Source of the DNA: Epiperipatus broadwayi
Lineage: Eukaryota; Onychophora; Udeonychophora; Euonychophora; Peripatidae
Assembly (NCBI GenBank): GCA_028023455.1
Contig: JAQFVV010000022.1
Location: forward strand, 5,175,998 to 5,239,997
Reading direction: 5' to 3'
DNA length: 64,000 bases
Each line of letters begins with the position of its first letter. Position 1 is the stretch's first letter. Under the pieces are notes generated by a model. The model was not told the origin of the DNA and searched no databases. It saw only the letters and a list, made by a program, of their open reading frames with translations. Below are positions 35,686 to 48,063 of the stretch, piece after piece. The position numbers and the translations under genes are program-made.

Positions 35686-35794
35686 TATGACATAAGAAAG
35701 AAAGAAAAAAAGAACAGTTCTCTTCACCTTATTCTAAAGCCATTTACTGTAAGCGCGAATAGTTAATGGACACCACATATTAAAGATCTGTACA

Positions 35795-35860
35795 GCCTGC
35801 TAGCTCAAATTAGTTTCTGATTTATGGCTTTATCAATGAGGATTAGTAGCAAAGCTGTAA
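35795..35860 (-). repeat. Decayed S1 hammerhead-like fragment
   Basis: The reverse strand gives CCUCA, UUGAUAA, a stem II region, GAAAC and UAAUUUGAGC, the same order as the S1 hammerheads but with the core and palindrome decayed. Confidence 0.35.
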
Positions 35861-37184
35861 CAAATGCACTTAAGTATCCAGCAGCCACATTTTTATTTTT
35901 TTATATTATTCAAGTCAATAGTCACAAATTAAAAAAACCTTCAGGTTTTTTTAATCCAAAAAGATTTGTATGCATGGTTATAAATATCTGTGTGAATCAG
36001 TTTCTGCATAATTTAGAGATGTCAGTTTTATGCTAATTGTATGGCTTATATTATCATTTGACAAGCACTGAGAAAAGTTATATGATACTAGTGTTGGTAT
36101 TAAGTCTCTAACAAATTATATCAAGGGCCTATAGTTGGTATAAAATCGAACTCTCTACTTTGGATTCAAATTAGATTTATATAATTATGCAAATGAGTTA
36201 GCTTAAATTCAAATCCTTTAGGTCTTTTTTAATTTCAATTTATTAGCTTGTGCAGTATAAAAATTCTTTTGGATTGTGACTAAATGCATTAATTCAGCTT
36301 TATAGTCTTCACTTATAAACTGATATAGATATTATGGTACTATTCTATATAGCATACAATAATTACTCAAACTAAGATTACAGTAGATGGCTTTAAAAAT
36401 TGTGAAAAGAATGGCTCTTATATTCAATACTGCTAGTTGGAAAAGTTTCTGCTGAATACACAGAGTTACCTATTTAAAAAAATAATAAAGAATTATTCTC
36501 TGTGAGCTATTTATAAAAGTAAGGAGTGGATCAAAACATGATATTATTACAACTGTTCTTAATACATGGTAAGTTTTTGTATATGAGATTTTCAAGAATG
36601 TATATGAACCAGTGTGAACTTTCTTCTATGTTAAACTATGATTTTCTCACATCAGAATCCTGAAAGATTTTAATTGAAACATTTCTAATACTTTTTTAAA
36701 ATTAGAATGTGCATGTGTGGATCATCACTTTATATATATATATGGTGGCTGCCAAACTAGATAATAGTTTGAACTTTTTGGAAGTAGTAAACCAGTTTAA
36801 TAGTAACTAGTGGTCAAATACAAAAATACTGAGAATTTTTATCTATATTTGCATATCACTTTTTTTTAAAAATCTCTCTAATACTAAATTGCTCAAAGTT
36901 ATCCTTTATGAAGAAATATAGTAATCTGAAGACTCAATTCCAGACATGGAGATATATTCAGTGCAAATACATAAATAAAATTTGAAAATAATAATTTTTG
37001 AAATTACAATGTCAGACAGACTAAAATTTTGAGTAAAATTATTCTGAATAGTTTATTGTTTGTGAATTTATAAGAAGTTCACCACTGGAAAAATATATAG
37101 TCCTTAATCTTGGGTTCAGAGTCCACAACTCTACCATGGCAGGAAGATTAGTTGTTCACTTAGTTGCAGAAAAACAAATATACA
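35861..37184. other. Spacer, nothing recognised
   Basis: AT-rich, with a stretch at 36,120-36,300 that looks like an old diverged repeat. No gene seen. Confidence 0.4.
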
Positions 37185-37930
37185 TATATAAATTTCTGCA
37201 GTATAATTTTCACTGCACCACTTTCATGCAAGATAGAGACTAGTTTCTATCCACTTTTAACACCCTGTGGAGGGGTGTATCTATAAACATATGACCAATG
37301 ACATGGGAAAATGGTATATAATTCCCATTTTTGCTAGATCAGCACTCATCAGATGGCCCAGATTGTAATCTCTTACATATATCTTTATCATTGTTTAGTA
37401 TATATAGATAGTCAAATACTAGTTTAATTGATAAGTATCACTTTGATACATACCACATGATGGAAGTATATTAATATTTTTTATTATTCATTTATTAGAC
37501 TAGAGATTATCCACTTAATGAATAATATTTATGTAATGCAATTTCCACTACATCACTCTCATCCAAGTTAGGATCTGGTTTCTATCCATTTTAAACACCT
37601 TGTGAAGGGGTGTAATCATAAACATATGGTCATCAAGTGGTTTGGGTCAAAATTGTGAGGGCAGAAAGTTTGACACATCAATTGAATTAAAATAATTGAC
37701 TACCTATATATACTGAAGAATGATAAAGTCATGTGGAAGAGAATATGATCTGTATCAACTGATAAGTGCTGATTCAACACAAAAGTTGCATCCTTGGGAA
37801 TTATAAGTCTTTTTCACATCTTTGGCCATATGTTTATCATTACATCCACCACTATGGGGTATTAAAAGTGGCTAAAAAGCAGTCTCTACATTGTGTGGGA
37901 GTGATGTAGTGACAATTACACTACAGAAAT
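37185..37930. mobile_element. Long inverted repeat related to the 1.2-kb hammerhead family
   Basis: About 245 bp at 37,190-37,435 matches the reverse complement of 37,680-37,930 (CACTACATCACT, AGAGACTG, CCACTTTTAA, ATAAACATATG, ATAATTCCCA and others). A third partial copy of the left arm lies at 37,540-37,640 in direct orientation. Inside each arm is a relic of the 1.2-kb family hammerhead: reverse strand 37,352-37,325 has intact CUGAUGA (RC of 37,346-37,352) with CCAU/AUGG stem I but has lost stem III; plus strand 37,759 has CUGAUAA. It is non-coding. Confidence 0.65.
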
Positions 37931-38309
37931 TGTTATTAAGTTCTAATCTAATGAAATGTTTCTATGTTACATCAATTTTTATTATAGTTTCTTACTTAGG
38001 ATAGCAATAAAACTTGCAATAGTTTTATAATTAATAGCATACAGAATTACTTATAAAAGAAGTTTATGTATCTAAAAAGTCTCTAGTAATGATAAAGTAA
38101 AGAGCTTTAATATAAATCTATAAAATACTTTTTTAATCTACAGAGCATTTTAACTGGTTCATTATTACTGCAAACAAAGCGCTATAGAATTTTCGAATTT
38201 GCAATATCCGGTTTCAGTTTAGAATTGCGGGAAAAGTACTTGGTCTACACATGCGTATTTTACATCTTTAGATTTATCTTTTTCTTACGTTTCAGAAAAT
38301 GTAAGTTTT
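37931..38309. other. Left flank of the piggyBac pseudogene
   Basis: Probably includes the element's left end. A TTAA at 38,149-38,152 is a candidate target site, but no matching right end was found. Confidence 0.3.
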
Positions 38310-38359
38310 ATTTTTCTATCATAAAAATTGACAATTTTATGATTTTTTTCAGTTTTTTC

Positions 38360-39955
38360 CATTTTCATGGAATTCTTTTTCACCATAAAAGTAAAAAGCG
38401 AAAATATACAAGACCTTACCAATTCCAGAGATCACAGCAATTTTTTTATAAGTGAACCTTGGATCTTTGAGGCTTCTTTTTCTTGCAGCTCATATGAGGA
38501 ATTGTCTGAGTCAGATGTGGTACCAAAAAAAAGATGTTTGAATACAAGTGCTACTGGTCTGTTTGCTCCAACTCTGCCTATGTTGCTGATTAATGTTAGC
38601 TGGTCATCAAATTTTACTAAGTCTCCTGAGCTCAAGTTTTTTACCATGAGTGAGTATACAATTTTAGCCTTTTTTCAATTATTATTTGATAAAAAAATAT
38701 TTGAAAAAAATATTCTTGAAATGGATACATACACTGAACAAAAAAAAGCAAATATTATGACCCGGAGTAGAATTTATTCAATTTTGTCTTGAGTACATTT
38801 TAACAATAATAAAAAAATGCCAAATGCTAAAAGTAAAGATTTTTCCAGAATATATAAACTTGGGCCAATTCTAGATTACTGCAATGTAAATTTTAAGGCT
38901 GCATATAAAATGCATAGAGAGATAGCAGTTGATGAAGCTATTACCAAATTTACTGGTCGTAATAGCATGAAGCAATTTGATCCCTCAAAATCGATAAAGT
39001 GAGGGTTCAAATGGTGTATGTGCACAGATAGCCATAATGGATGTGTGTCCCATATGGAATTGTATACAGGCAAAAGTACAATTTCAGATGCTAGCCAAGA
39101 TTTGGGTACTTGAACTGTGCTTTCAGTAGTTTTGACATATCTATTCAAACAGCATCATATTATTTTTGTGATAGATATTTTATAAACATACAGTTAGCAA
39201 AAGAGTTATTTGCAAACACTCTAAATATAAATAGAAGAGATATCCCATACAGCATCAAAGAACTGTATAAAAATTATAAAAAAATTGAATAGGGGATACT
39301 CACAATTTGTAATTGATCAAGACAGTGGTCTTCAATTTTTAATTTGGATAGATAAAAAGCCAATTCTAATGCTCACCAATGCTTATTCACCTTTTGCTGA
39401 TGATGCTATTACATGAAGATACAAAGATGGTTCACATCATTTATATCCATGCCAACCTGCAATAAAAATGTACAACTGCTACATGGGTGGAGTAGACTTG
39501 GCCAATCGAAAATGACTTAAGTATGGTTGGAAAAGAAAGTCTGTCTAATGGAAAATGCATCTTTTTTGGCACTGCTTTGATATGGCTATTACAAATGCAC
39601 ACATTTTGTACACAGAATATATGACTCTGAAATAGAAGAAAGTGGAAACACTTTTAATTTTTGGAAAGCTTTAGCAGAGAGCTCATTGATGGTTTTTTTT
39701 TTCAAGAATGAATAACCATATAGCTTATCATGTTATACCACATCTGACTTATCATACCAGTGGAAAGCATAGCCTAGTTGACCTTTGCCAACACAAGATT
39801 CCTAAAAGATGTGCTGTCTGCCTAAAAAATAAGTGAAGGCATGAAAATTTTTTGGCTGTATGAAATGTGGACCTGTCACACTCTGCCAAAGTGCTTTGAG
39901 AAACTGTTTTGCTATCTATCATAGTGAAAGTGTGATAGATGATGCATTTTAAACA
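38360..39955 (+). pseudogene. piggyBac transposase, nearly full length, broken
   Basis: Plus strand. The N-terminal acidic and FFxLLF-type region runs 38,367-38,792 (SPELKFFTMSEYTILAFFQL). After a stop it resumes at 38,817 with IAVDEAITKFTGRNSMKQFD, then GFKWCMCTDSHNGCVSHMEL. A frame change leads to YYFCDRYFINIQLAKELF (39,150-39,205), then VIDQDSGLQFLIWIDKKPIL, YKDGSHHLYPCQPAI and CYMGGVDLANRK. The three catalytic aspartate positions (VDE, the CDRYF equivalent of DN-YF, GGVD) are all recognisable. The C-terminal cysteine-rich finger remains: KRCAVC, CMKCGPVTLC, CFAIYH. Several stops and at least three frameshifts inactivate it. A shorter relic is at 48.6-49.08 kb. Confidence 0.9.
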
Positions 39956-40029
39956 CCACAACCCTCAACTTCTGCAGGAGTGTCAACTAGCATGTTATCT
40001 CAGTTGAGATCTCCCCATGTAGATGATTA

Positions 40030-40700
40030 TCGACAACTCTAATTGGTAAGTTGTATTTGCATTTGGTTGCAGTATTATTTTAATTGCAAGCTATCATTTT
40101 GTAGTAATCACTTGCTTTTATATTTTAGGTAAATTCTATCTAACAAGATGAAGTATTTACCATAAGCTGCCAGGTAGGATAAATAATAAAGTGTATTATT
40201 ATTAATATACTACATAGCAATGACTCTAACTATTTTTTTAGATGCATTGGGTATAAAATCGGAATCTATCCTAAGTGAATTGCAGATATGCTTTCATCAC
40301 CATTAACTACAATGAATTTAGCATTTTATAATTGTATTATTTTTATTTGCTTTTTATTCTACTAATTTTACATATAATTTTATCTTTGTTTACTTTTTTA
40401 ATAATTTTATATATAAATTTAATTTTGTTTGCTTTTTTTAATAATAATTTTATGTATGATTTCTTTTTTAGGTTATATATAAGTTGTTTTTATTATTTTG
40501 TTTTATTATTTTATTTTGTATATATTGATTACGCATCATTAATAAATATTTAAATTTTATTTATAATAAAAAAAATTTTTTTTAATTTTTTCTTCTATTT
40601 TTCTCTAATATAAAAATTAATCACTAATTTTTTAATACATTACAAAGTTTATTGAAGTTCTTTATTATAATATTCAAATTACACTAATTATTGATCAATA
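40030..40700. other. Spacer 3' of piggyBac
   Basis: AT-rich. The 73-codon frame at 40,332-40,553 is low-complexity Phe/Tyr/Leu/Ile and not credible as a gene. Confidence 0.5.
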
Positions 40701-40704
40701 TTAA

Positions 40705-41150
40705 CTACTTGTTATCTAGGGTGACATATTCATTGCAAACGCCTGTATGGAAAAACACTTTGAAAGGCAAAAATTGAAAGGTACTAATGTCTTTATTCCT
40801 TGAGAATTACCTTAGGTAAGTCATATTACACATCAATTTATTAAAAAATTAATGAGGAGCAATGAAGTTATTAACAAAAGCATAGATTTAAAATTTAAGC
40901 ATGAAAACATTGAATTTATGAAATAATATGAAAATAATTTTTAGAAATATTAATTTTTTTTATTACTTTGAATATCAATGGCTATATTTTTCAGCTTCAT
41001 TACATTCTTTGATGTTCTATCTTTCAAACAATGTATATTATGTAATTTTTGAAAGATACAAATTTTAGTTATGATAAAATTTATTGCTTAACAAAAATTT
41101 TTAAATATTCAATATGGCCGCTTTGCCAGCCAATAAGTTAAATAATTGTC
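40705..41150 (+). repeat. Repeat shared with 47.44-47.96 kb
   Basis: Matched blocks in the same order and orientation: TGCATGGA-type start, AATTACCT-AGGTAAG, CATTACATTCTT, and an AATATGGCC(G/A)C end followed by a GTTAA. It lies about 750 bp 3' of the piggyBac pseudogene. The other copy lies upstream of the second piggyBac relic. It may be a piggyBac 3' region or a separate non-autonomous element. Confidence 0.4.
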
Positions 41151-43775
41151 TACAGAGTAATATTTTAATATTAAAATCAAAAAATGTTTCAAAGATGAAA
41201 AAGCATTCAGTATATTTGATACTGCATATTAATTTGTTTAAAGACTTAATATGAATCTAAATTTTTTTAAATACATTAACCGTTTTATACATTAATATAA
41301 ATACTTATTATATCAAACAAAAATTTCAAAAATACTTATTAATGAATTTATAAATGCACTTTTGCTGCAGAACTTTATCTTCAAAAGTTAAACATTAGAG
41401 AAAAAGTATTAAACCATTAACTGCACCACACTGAAATGACTAATTTCAATTTCCGAGAAAAATTATTTTCACCATTCCCCAACCATCTACTGTAACCTTG
41501 AGTTGTAAACAAATATGTGATGGTAGAGAGTACTCTGTAGACTGGTATGTAGGATAGTAAGGATCTAATGAAGAATAGTTCGTCTTTTTAAAAAAATTCT
41601 AAAACAATTTTATTAAAAGTAATTTGTATTTTTAGCGAAGAAAAATGTAAATGAAACCATATTTATTAGATAATGTGATTATCATTGATAAGGATAGTAG
41701 AACAAATAATACTTTGAAACTGGAAAAAATATTGGAAGTCTTTAAGATGTAAGTATTAAAGTAAGATTAAATTAATGATTTCTAAAATAGAAAACATAAT
41801 GATGTGAATTACAACAAATTAGCAACTTAAAAAATGTATTGCAAAATTATTAAAGAAGATAAAACATAAACAAAATTAATCATAAAATCAAAGTTAAATG
41901 TAGTACTTCCAAATAACAATATTGAAGGGAAACATGCATATGTGCATGAATGTACAGTTTGTGTTAATGAGTAAATAAAAAAATTTCTTGCAAAGTGATT
42001 AAATAAGTATCAAGAGTTTTATGCTTGGATTAAGAAGAAAATATTCAAAGCAAAAAAACATGGTTAAATTAATAGAAAGATATCACTGATAATACAGAGA
42101 AATCTAAATGGCTAAAGTAAACCTGGATTGGAGGCATTGCTGGATTAGATATGAAAAAATAAATAAATTGAATTTTAAATACTATTAAAAACTTAAAAAT
42201 GTCATATAAAATATAAATGAGTAAAAAGAAGCTGATATAATGCTAGCGAGAAGTATTGCTATCAATTTAAAAAACTGGTTTAATTAAAGTTGATCTTCAT
42301 CTTGCAGTAAATTACTAAGATTTGAAAATGATTGTACATATATATATTAATTACATTTTTCAGATGTGCAATACAGTCCATCAAAGCATGTCATACATCT
42401 TGTACTATCACTCAATCATATTCAAGGGAGTAATAAAGTTTATGGAAGTGGGTATATCATCTACCTGAAAGCAAGAGATCTAAATAAACAACACAGTACT
42501 ATTATTTAGTTATAACATTTGTTTAATATTATCACTGATGTTTTTATCATATTTACCAATAAGATACTATCTGTAGAAATAAATATGAAATAATAATTAA
42601 CTAGACAAGAGTCGTGGAAATTATAATTTGTTCTTCTACAATAAATATGTAATTCAAAGAATCTTTAAAAGCTATCATTATTAAAATAATCTAAATATAA
42701 ATATTCAAGACAGCTTTCATTAGTTTACAGTATCACCTTCATGGTTTTAATAATTTGAGTATTGCATTCAATCAATGTATTACAAAATTTAAATATATTG
42801 GTTATGTGATATCTTAAAAATTACTTACATTCTGAAACTTTTTTAAATTATATATTATAATGGATAAAATAGTTTGACATGTAACTTTGCCAGTAGGCCT
42901 GCTAGATAATAAATCTAGACCTCTTTCTTATATCAAATGATTATCGAATACTTCTAATTAATGCAAATTCTAAAGAAGGAAGTTATGTTTACCAATGAAG
43001 TCACAACATCACACAAACCTACTAACCATACAAAGTTGTTTTCCTTTCTGAATAGTCCAATGGCCATGCAGATCAGAAATTCTTTTATAATATTATATAT
43101 AACATTTGTATTAGATTGAGCAAATATTTTATAATTTTATTCAAATTATTAATCAAATAATGAACAATAATAAAATAAAATTTATATTTAACAAAGAAAA
43201 TAATTTATTTTGCCTTGAGTCCGAAGTGCCCCTGAGAGCCTCTGAACAAAAATTTAGACTTTCAACTGATTTTACATGGAATCAGTAAATAGTACACTTA
43301 CAGTTCTCAGACTATTCAATCCACCATCTTTTTTCAATTTAAATAAGGTATTACTTTTTTTTCTACAATGAAATTTGGATTTTTTTATGATAGTTTTTGT
43401 AAAATACAATTTTTAATTTTTTTTCTTTCGTTTTTTAGATTTAATAACTGTAAATCATTTTTCACGGTCAAATTGCATTCGTTTACAGCTTGATATTTAC
43501 GTTTAATTGCAGATGTATGTTTATAAGCTCTCTTTTTCTAGAAACTCATTTTTAAAAATAAATAAATTTATAAGCAGCAAAGTCAAAAAAAGGATTATAT
43601 ATATATAAAAAAAGGATTACTGTTATTTTTATTTGCCATAGTAATCACATTTGATGCCTTCATAACTGGATTTAAATTTGAAACATGCTAACATTTAGCC
43701 AGGATTCTGTGAATATTGAATTAGTTTTATTATTTTTTATTATTATTATTATTATTGTTTTCTATAATTAAATAT
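41151..43775. other. Long AT-rich spacer, nothing recognised
   Basis: No domain recognised on either strand. Strings near 41,930-42,250 look faintly protein-like but carry many stops. Confidence 0.45.
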
Positions 43776-43779
43776 ATGT

Positions 43780-43860
43780 AGAAATAATATATATATATAT
43801 ACGATAGAATAATATATATATATACGATAGAATACATTTGAATGATATAAAAACGTTTAT
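43780..43860. repeat. TA-rich repeat shared with 46.9-47.1 kb
   Basis: Two local units of (AT)n plus ACGATAGAATA, then CATTTGAATGATATAAAAAC. The same ending occurs at 47,070-47,090 after (AT)n plus ACAATAGAATTT units. Confidence 0.6.
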
Positions 43861-43910
43861 TTGAATTATTTTTCTGACCTAGTTTTATAACTCTTTTTTT
43901 TTATATATAT

Positions 43911-43945
43911 TGAAGCAGATGATCTGATGCTCAGATCCTGCTTCA
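43911..43945. repeat. Short near-perfect hairpin
   Basis: TGAAGCAG pairs with CTGCTTCA and GATCTGA with TCAGATC around a TGC loop, with an AT bulge: 15 bp in 35 nt. It could be a terminator-like or cruciform structure or part of a repeat. No neighbouring gene gives it a role. Confidence 0.6.
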
Positions 43946-44039
43946 CAGCCCACATCCAATCTCCTACCATCTAACTATGTTCAAACCCACCCTTATGCAC
44001 ATATATATATATATATATATTTATTAATATGTATATTTC

Positions 44040-45670
44040 TTTTGCTTTAATATTTTACATAATTAACATGTATATTTATATATCTTAATCTAAAACCATT
44101 TTAACAAATAAATATTTAATCTTATTTTCATGTGTATATGTGCGTAAATGATAAATAAATATATATATATTTCAGTGTAGGAGATTGCTGACAAATCATT
44201 AAAAATTATGTTATATATAAATTGTACTTAAAATCATATATGAAACTTGTTATCTTTTCATATTTAATTTAGCAGTCAGAAATGATGCAATTCTTTTAAA
44301 AAGTTTCTCGAAAACAATTACCCGGAAAAGCCCATTAGCTGAAAGTAAAAGATTACAATTTTGTAATAGTAAAATAAACCCATTAGTGGAAATTTTGTCC
44401 ATGCCAACTTGTTTTAAAATCATAAAACTTATTTTAAAACAATCATTCGAGAAACTGATAACAGAACTGCATTGTTTCAAAAGTCTTACAAGATAAGAAA
44501 GGATCCAGTCAGCCGATTTTAGCTGTACATTAAGTGCTTAAAATGCCTCAGGTCCAGCAGTAGTTGCTATGCTACATCACCAAAATGGAAGTATAAATAC
44601 TGCTGGATTTGAATTAAAAAGAGAGAGAGAGAAGAGACAACCAAATTATGATGATGCCAAACAAAGTCCACGTCAATTTTAATTTTCATTCAATGTGCCG
44701 TGAATAGGGGAAATTTCACCTTCCCCTCCATTCCAATATGCTTTTCTCATCATGAAGCTCTGGGTCCCATACTAATGAACTCTAATGTATGCCGATAAAG
44801 TAAATGCTACCTATCATGTCATATTTAAACCCTAGATCTAGTGAATAAATGCCGATGAACATTATTCTTATCAAGGACTGCTACTCCAGATATCAAAATA
44901 AAAGAACTTTAGCCACTCTTGATTATCAAATTCAGCCTTCTTTATAATCCTGACGCTCTGTTCTGATACTATACTTAAATGTTTTCCTATTGTATAACTT
45001 TTATAATATAACTCTATATAACTTATCCTCATTAAACCTCTTTTAATATGTTTTCTTTCTTTATTTCCATGCGGCAAATAATTCTAATTTAATATATTTA
45101 TGTATTTATGTTTTCTTTAAAATGCCAATAATAATTTCCCAAATCTCTAACACATATTTTATTTCTATTTTTCCTACCCTGTACTTATGGGGTAATTAAG
45201 ACTGTAAATTAATTAAAAACAAGTCTTAAGTCAACTTGGGCAGGTATTCGTGATTCTGGAAAATAAAATCATTAAATTATAAAATTTTGCTATAGAAAGC
45301 AGATCAACATATGTTTTCCTAAAATGTTTATTTTTTTTCTTTCTAAATAATAATGTACTATTTTAACTTTAATGTATCTTATATATATATATATAAAATC
45401 TATATTTTATCCCAGCTATTACCGCCATCCTAGTTATTTATGTATCAATTTTATTTACTTTCAAAAACATTTATTAACCAAGATTGATAATTATGAAATG
45501 TGTGGGGAGTTATGAATAACTTAAAATAAAAAGAGAGGGGACTCTTTATATCTTAAAATTATATATTTAGTTAAATCTATCATCCATGCCTGTTTAGTAA
45601 TTAATTCACACTATTACACAGGGTATTCCATAATTTATGGGTACTAAATAAGTAAGATAGTCTATAAAGC
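44040..45670. other. Spacer of moderate complexity, no gene proven
   Basis: This stretch has fewer obvious repeats than its neighbours. Two reverse-strand frames (44,480-44,250, 76 codons; 45,077-44,871, 68 codons) have mixed composition and no recognisable domain. They may be chance. Confidence 0.3.
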
Positions 45671-45675
45671 TATTT

Positions 45676-46111
45676 ATGCTTCATTATTCTCAAGCGTTGC
45701 ATGCATATAGGCCACTTCATTTATATATATTCATGCTTCTCTCTTACATAGAGGTATTCGCTAAGTCGAGCCCCATTGTCGTTCTCAATGTCCTTGAACG
45801 AGGCTGTAAAATCACCCTGTGGACATATTTGTTTGTATGTGCATGCTTTATATGGGAATTGCTCTGGAAAAACCAGCCCAATAAATGCATTGCCGACCAC
45901 TCTTCATTTCTAAACCGATCCTGCCAACGTTTGCAGAGAAAGTTGGTAATTCTCGTTCAATAAAATTCATGAAGCACACTCCAGGATCCATAATTGGACC
46001 ACCCAAGCCTGCCACCATATACGTACTGCCTTTCATTATATTTCTAGTAAACCCATGAACATCCATAAGCCATAGTAGTGTGACTTTGCTAAAATGGACA
46101 TCTATGCCCAT
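45676..46111. other. Unrecognised coding-like island, strand undecided
   Basis: This segment has higher complexity and G+C than its surroundings and long open frames on both strands. Reverse strand 46,111-45,848 (87 aa) contains FTRNIMKGSTYMVAGLGGP and PTFSANVGRIGLEMKSGRQC. Plus strand 45,676-45,963 (95 aa) contains NKCIADHSSFLNRSCQRLQR, and another plus frame continues with SIKFMKHTPGSIIGPPKPAT. The reverse frame can be followed after a shift by ASFKDIENDNGARLSEYLYV. I know no match for any of these. It could be an exon, a decayed transposon gene or a captured sequence. Splice sites were not established. Confidence 0.25.
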
Positions 46112-46119
46112 TATTTAAT

Positions 46120-46900
46120 ATACGCGTCATTGCGATGAACTTATTATTAGTGTAAATATTCATTAGCTGTCCCACACATCTGCCACTTTATAAACCAATT
46201 TAATAATTACATTCTATAAAAATATAATATTTTCTTGTTAAACTATTCTCTTTCAAATCAGTTAAATGTTATTTTGTTCCTCTGGGGGTGGAATATTATC
46301 TTAATAATAGGTTTTTCATAGCGCTAAATCTGTAAGGTAGTTATTATTGGCATAGCTACAAATATAAGTAAGGTTATTATAAAATCTGAATCCTAATGTG
46401 TAAATCAAAGAGAATCTTATTTATGAAATCCATTATTATATAATATATATGAGGCTAGTGTCTGAAAAATAATCAGACATGTTTATTTATGCTATGAATA
46501 TAATAAATATTAAAATATATTATACTTTCTCGAATCATTGCTTTCTTTTATTTATTATTAATTTATAAGTTATGCTCATAATTACTAGATGATCTCTTCT
46601 AAAATACATAATTAATATGCAAGGTCACGAGCCATCATTGCTCCTAAATTATAGTTCGTTTTAAGTTAGTCTATCATTAAAGTTAGCTTAGGGTCTTTTT
46701 GTGTCTCCGATGAGCAATGCCGGCGGTGAGAAATGAAATTAGATCGATATCATTGGGATTGTTGCTCATAAGTCAGTAGACCTGGGAAATAGGCAAATAG
46801 GGCAGAATTCATGAGTGTTCCTGACTTATGTATCTTGCACATGATTGGATTCAAGGTACTTTTGCCTAGATGCTAGATCTTGTTAGGTGAACAGACAAAT
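46120..46900. other. Relatively complex spacer, nothing recognised
   Basis: 46,620-46,910 is less AT-rich (for example GAGCAATGCCGGCGGTGAG) and shows no repeat within the window, so it may be single-copy DNA. No frame is convincing. Confidence 0.4.
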
Positions 46901-46909
46901 CCGACCGGG

Positions 46910-47018
46910 ACAATATACATATACAAAACAATATATATACAATAGAATTATATATATATGCAGAAAAGAATACATATACAATAGAATTTGATATATATAT
47001 ATATATGTGCATGTAGAA

Positions 47019-47055
<37 letters not shown>

Positions 47056-47170
47056 AGAATTTAAGACAATACATTTGAATGATATAAAAACATGCACATC
47101 CAGACTCATCATATACCCTCAGTCATCCATTTTCATATTTCATCTCCCCACACATATATAATCAGTGCTC
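46910..47170. repeat. (AT)n-rich repeat with fragment of the 1.2-kb family
   Basis: Several (AT)n blocks separated by ACAATAGAATT strings, then CATTTGAATGATATAAAAAC as at 43.8 kb. Bases 47,137-47,170 (ATCTCCCCACACATATATAA, TCAGTGCTCA) resemble 1,848-1,880 of the 1.2-kb repeat. Confidence 0.5.
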
Positions 47171-47439
47171 ATAATAAATTTTTTTATTTTGATGTTTATT
47201 GATTTTTTTGTTCATTTTATCTTGGAAAAATTTTTGTTTGATATTTATTTTTTGAGTACAGTTTATTTACTTGAAAAGAATACACATTTTAAGTCACACA
47301 CCATTTTTCACTAATATAATATAATAAAGTAATATATAATAATATTATAATATACTATACATTACATTACAATTGACTAAAGTCCTCAACATCTTGTAAA
47401 TTATTCCTGTTACTTTTTTCCCATTAAAAGCCAAGCATA

Positions 47440-47960
47440 TTTCTAACAAATACCTGCATGGAAGGACAACCAAAAATTTATAGCATATACTTTGTTATAG
47501 AAGAACATCTGGGTCAGCTAGTAAAAATGGAAGTTACCAATCACACTGTTTTTGCAATTTTTGCATAGAAAAATTACCTCAGGTAAGACTTATTATATAT
47601 CATTTTTTTCAGCATTTTGAGACACTTGTGATGAAGCTGTCTATGAAATTGTCATTTTAACATTTAACTTTCAAAATTTAGAATTTGTGAACTAATGTAA
47701 AAATAAAGATGTTTGAAAGTGTTAAAAATCTTTTTTTCTTAATTTTTTTGAGGTAATAATTATTTTATCAGTTTTATTACATTCTTTCATATTTTCTAGT
47801 TCTAAAAATATATATACTTTTATATTTACTGTATTCAAACAGAATATATGTTTTTAATTATACTTGTTGTAACTTTTTTTTTAAATTCAAGATGGCCACT
47901 CAGGATTCAAACAGTTAAAAAAAATATTGTTGATGTAACAGCTATTTATATTTAAAATTC
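47440..47960 (+). repeat. Second copy of the 40.7-kb repeat
   Basis: Aligned with 40,705-41,150 by eye: AAAATTACCTCAGGTAAGAC, TTTTATTACATTCTTTCAT, and CAAGATGGCCACT near the end. Diverged and non-coding. Confidence 0.4.
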
Positions 47961-48063
47961 ATGTACTAAAACCAATCAATGCATACATGATTGACAATTC
48001 AACATATTTCTAAATTAAATGTAGCCAGCTTTGACATAAATGTTTAGTAATCCAGCAACTTAT

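Noticed and set aside
40332-40553. 73-codon hydrophobic frame as a small membrane protein
   Set aside because: It is only T-rich low-complexity sequence with no other support; many such frames occur in this window.
46866-47074. Tyr/Ile-rich reverse frames near 47 kb
   Set aside because: They are translations of (AT)n blocks.
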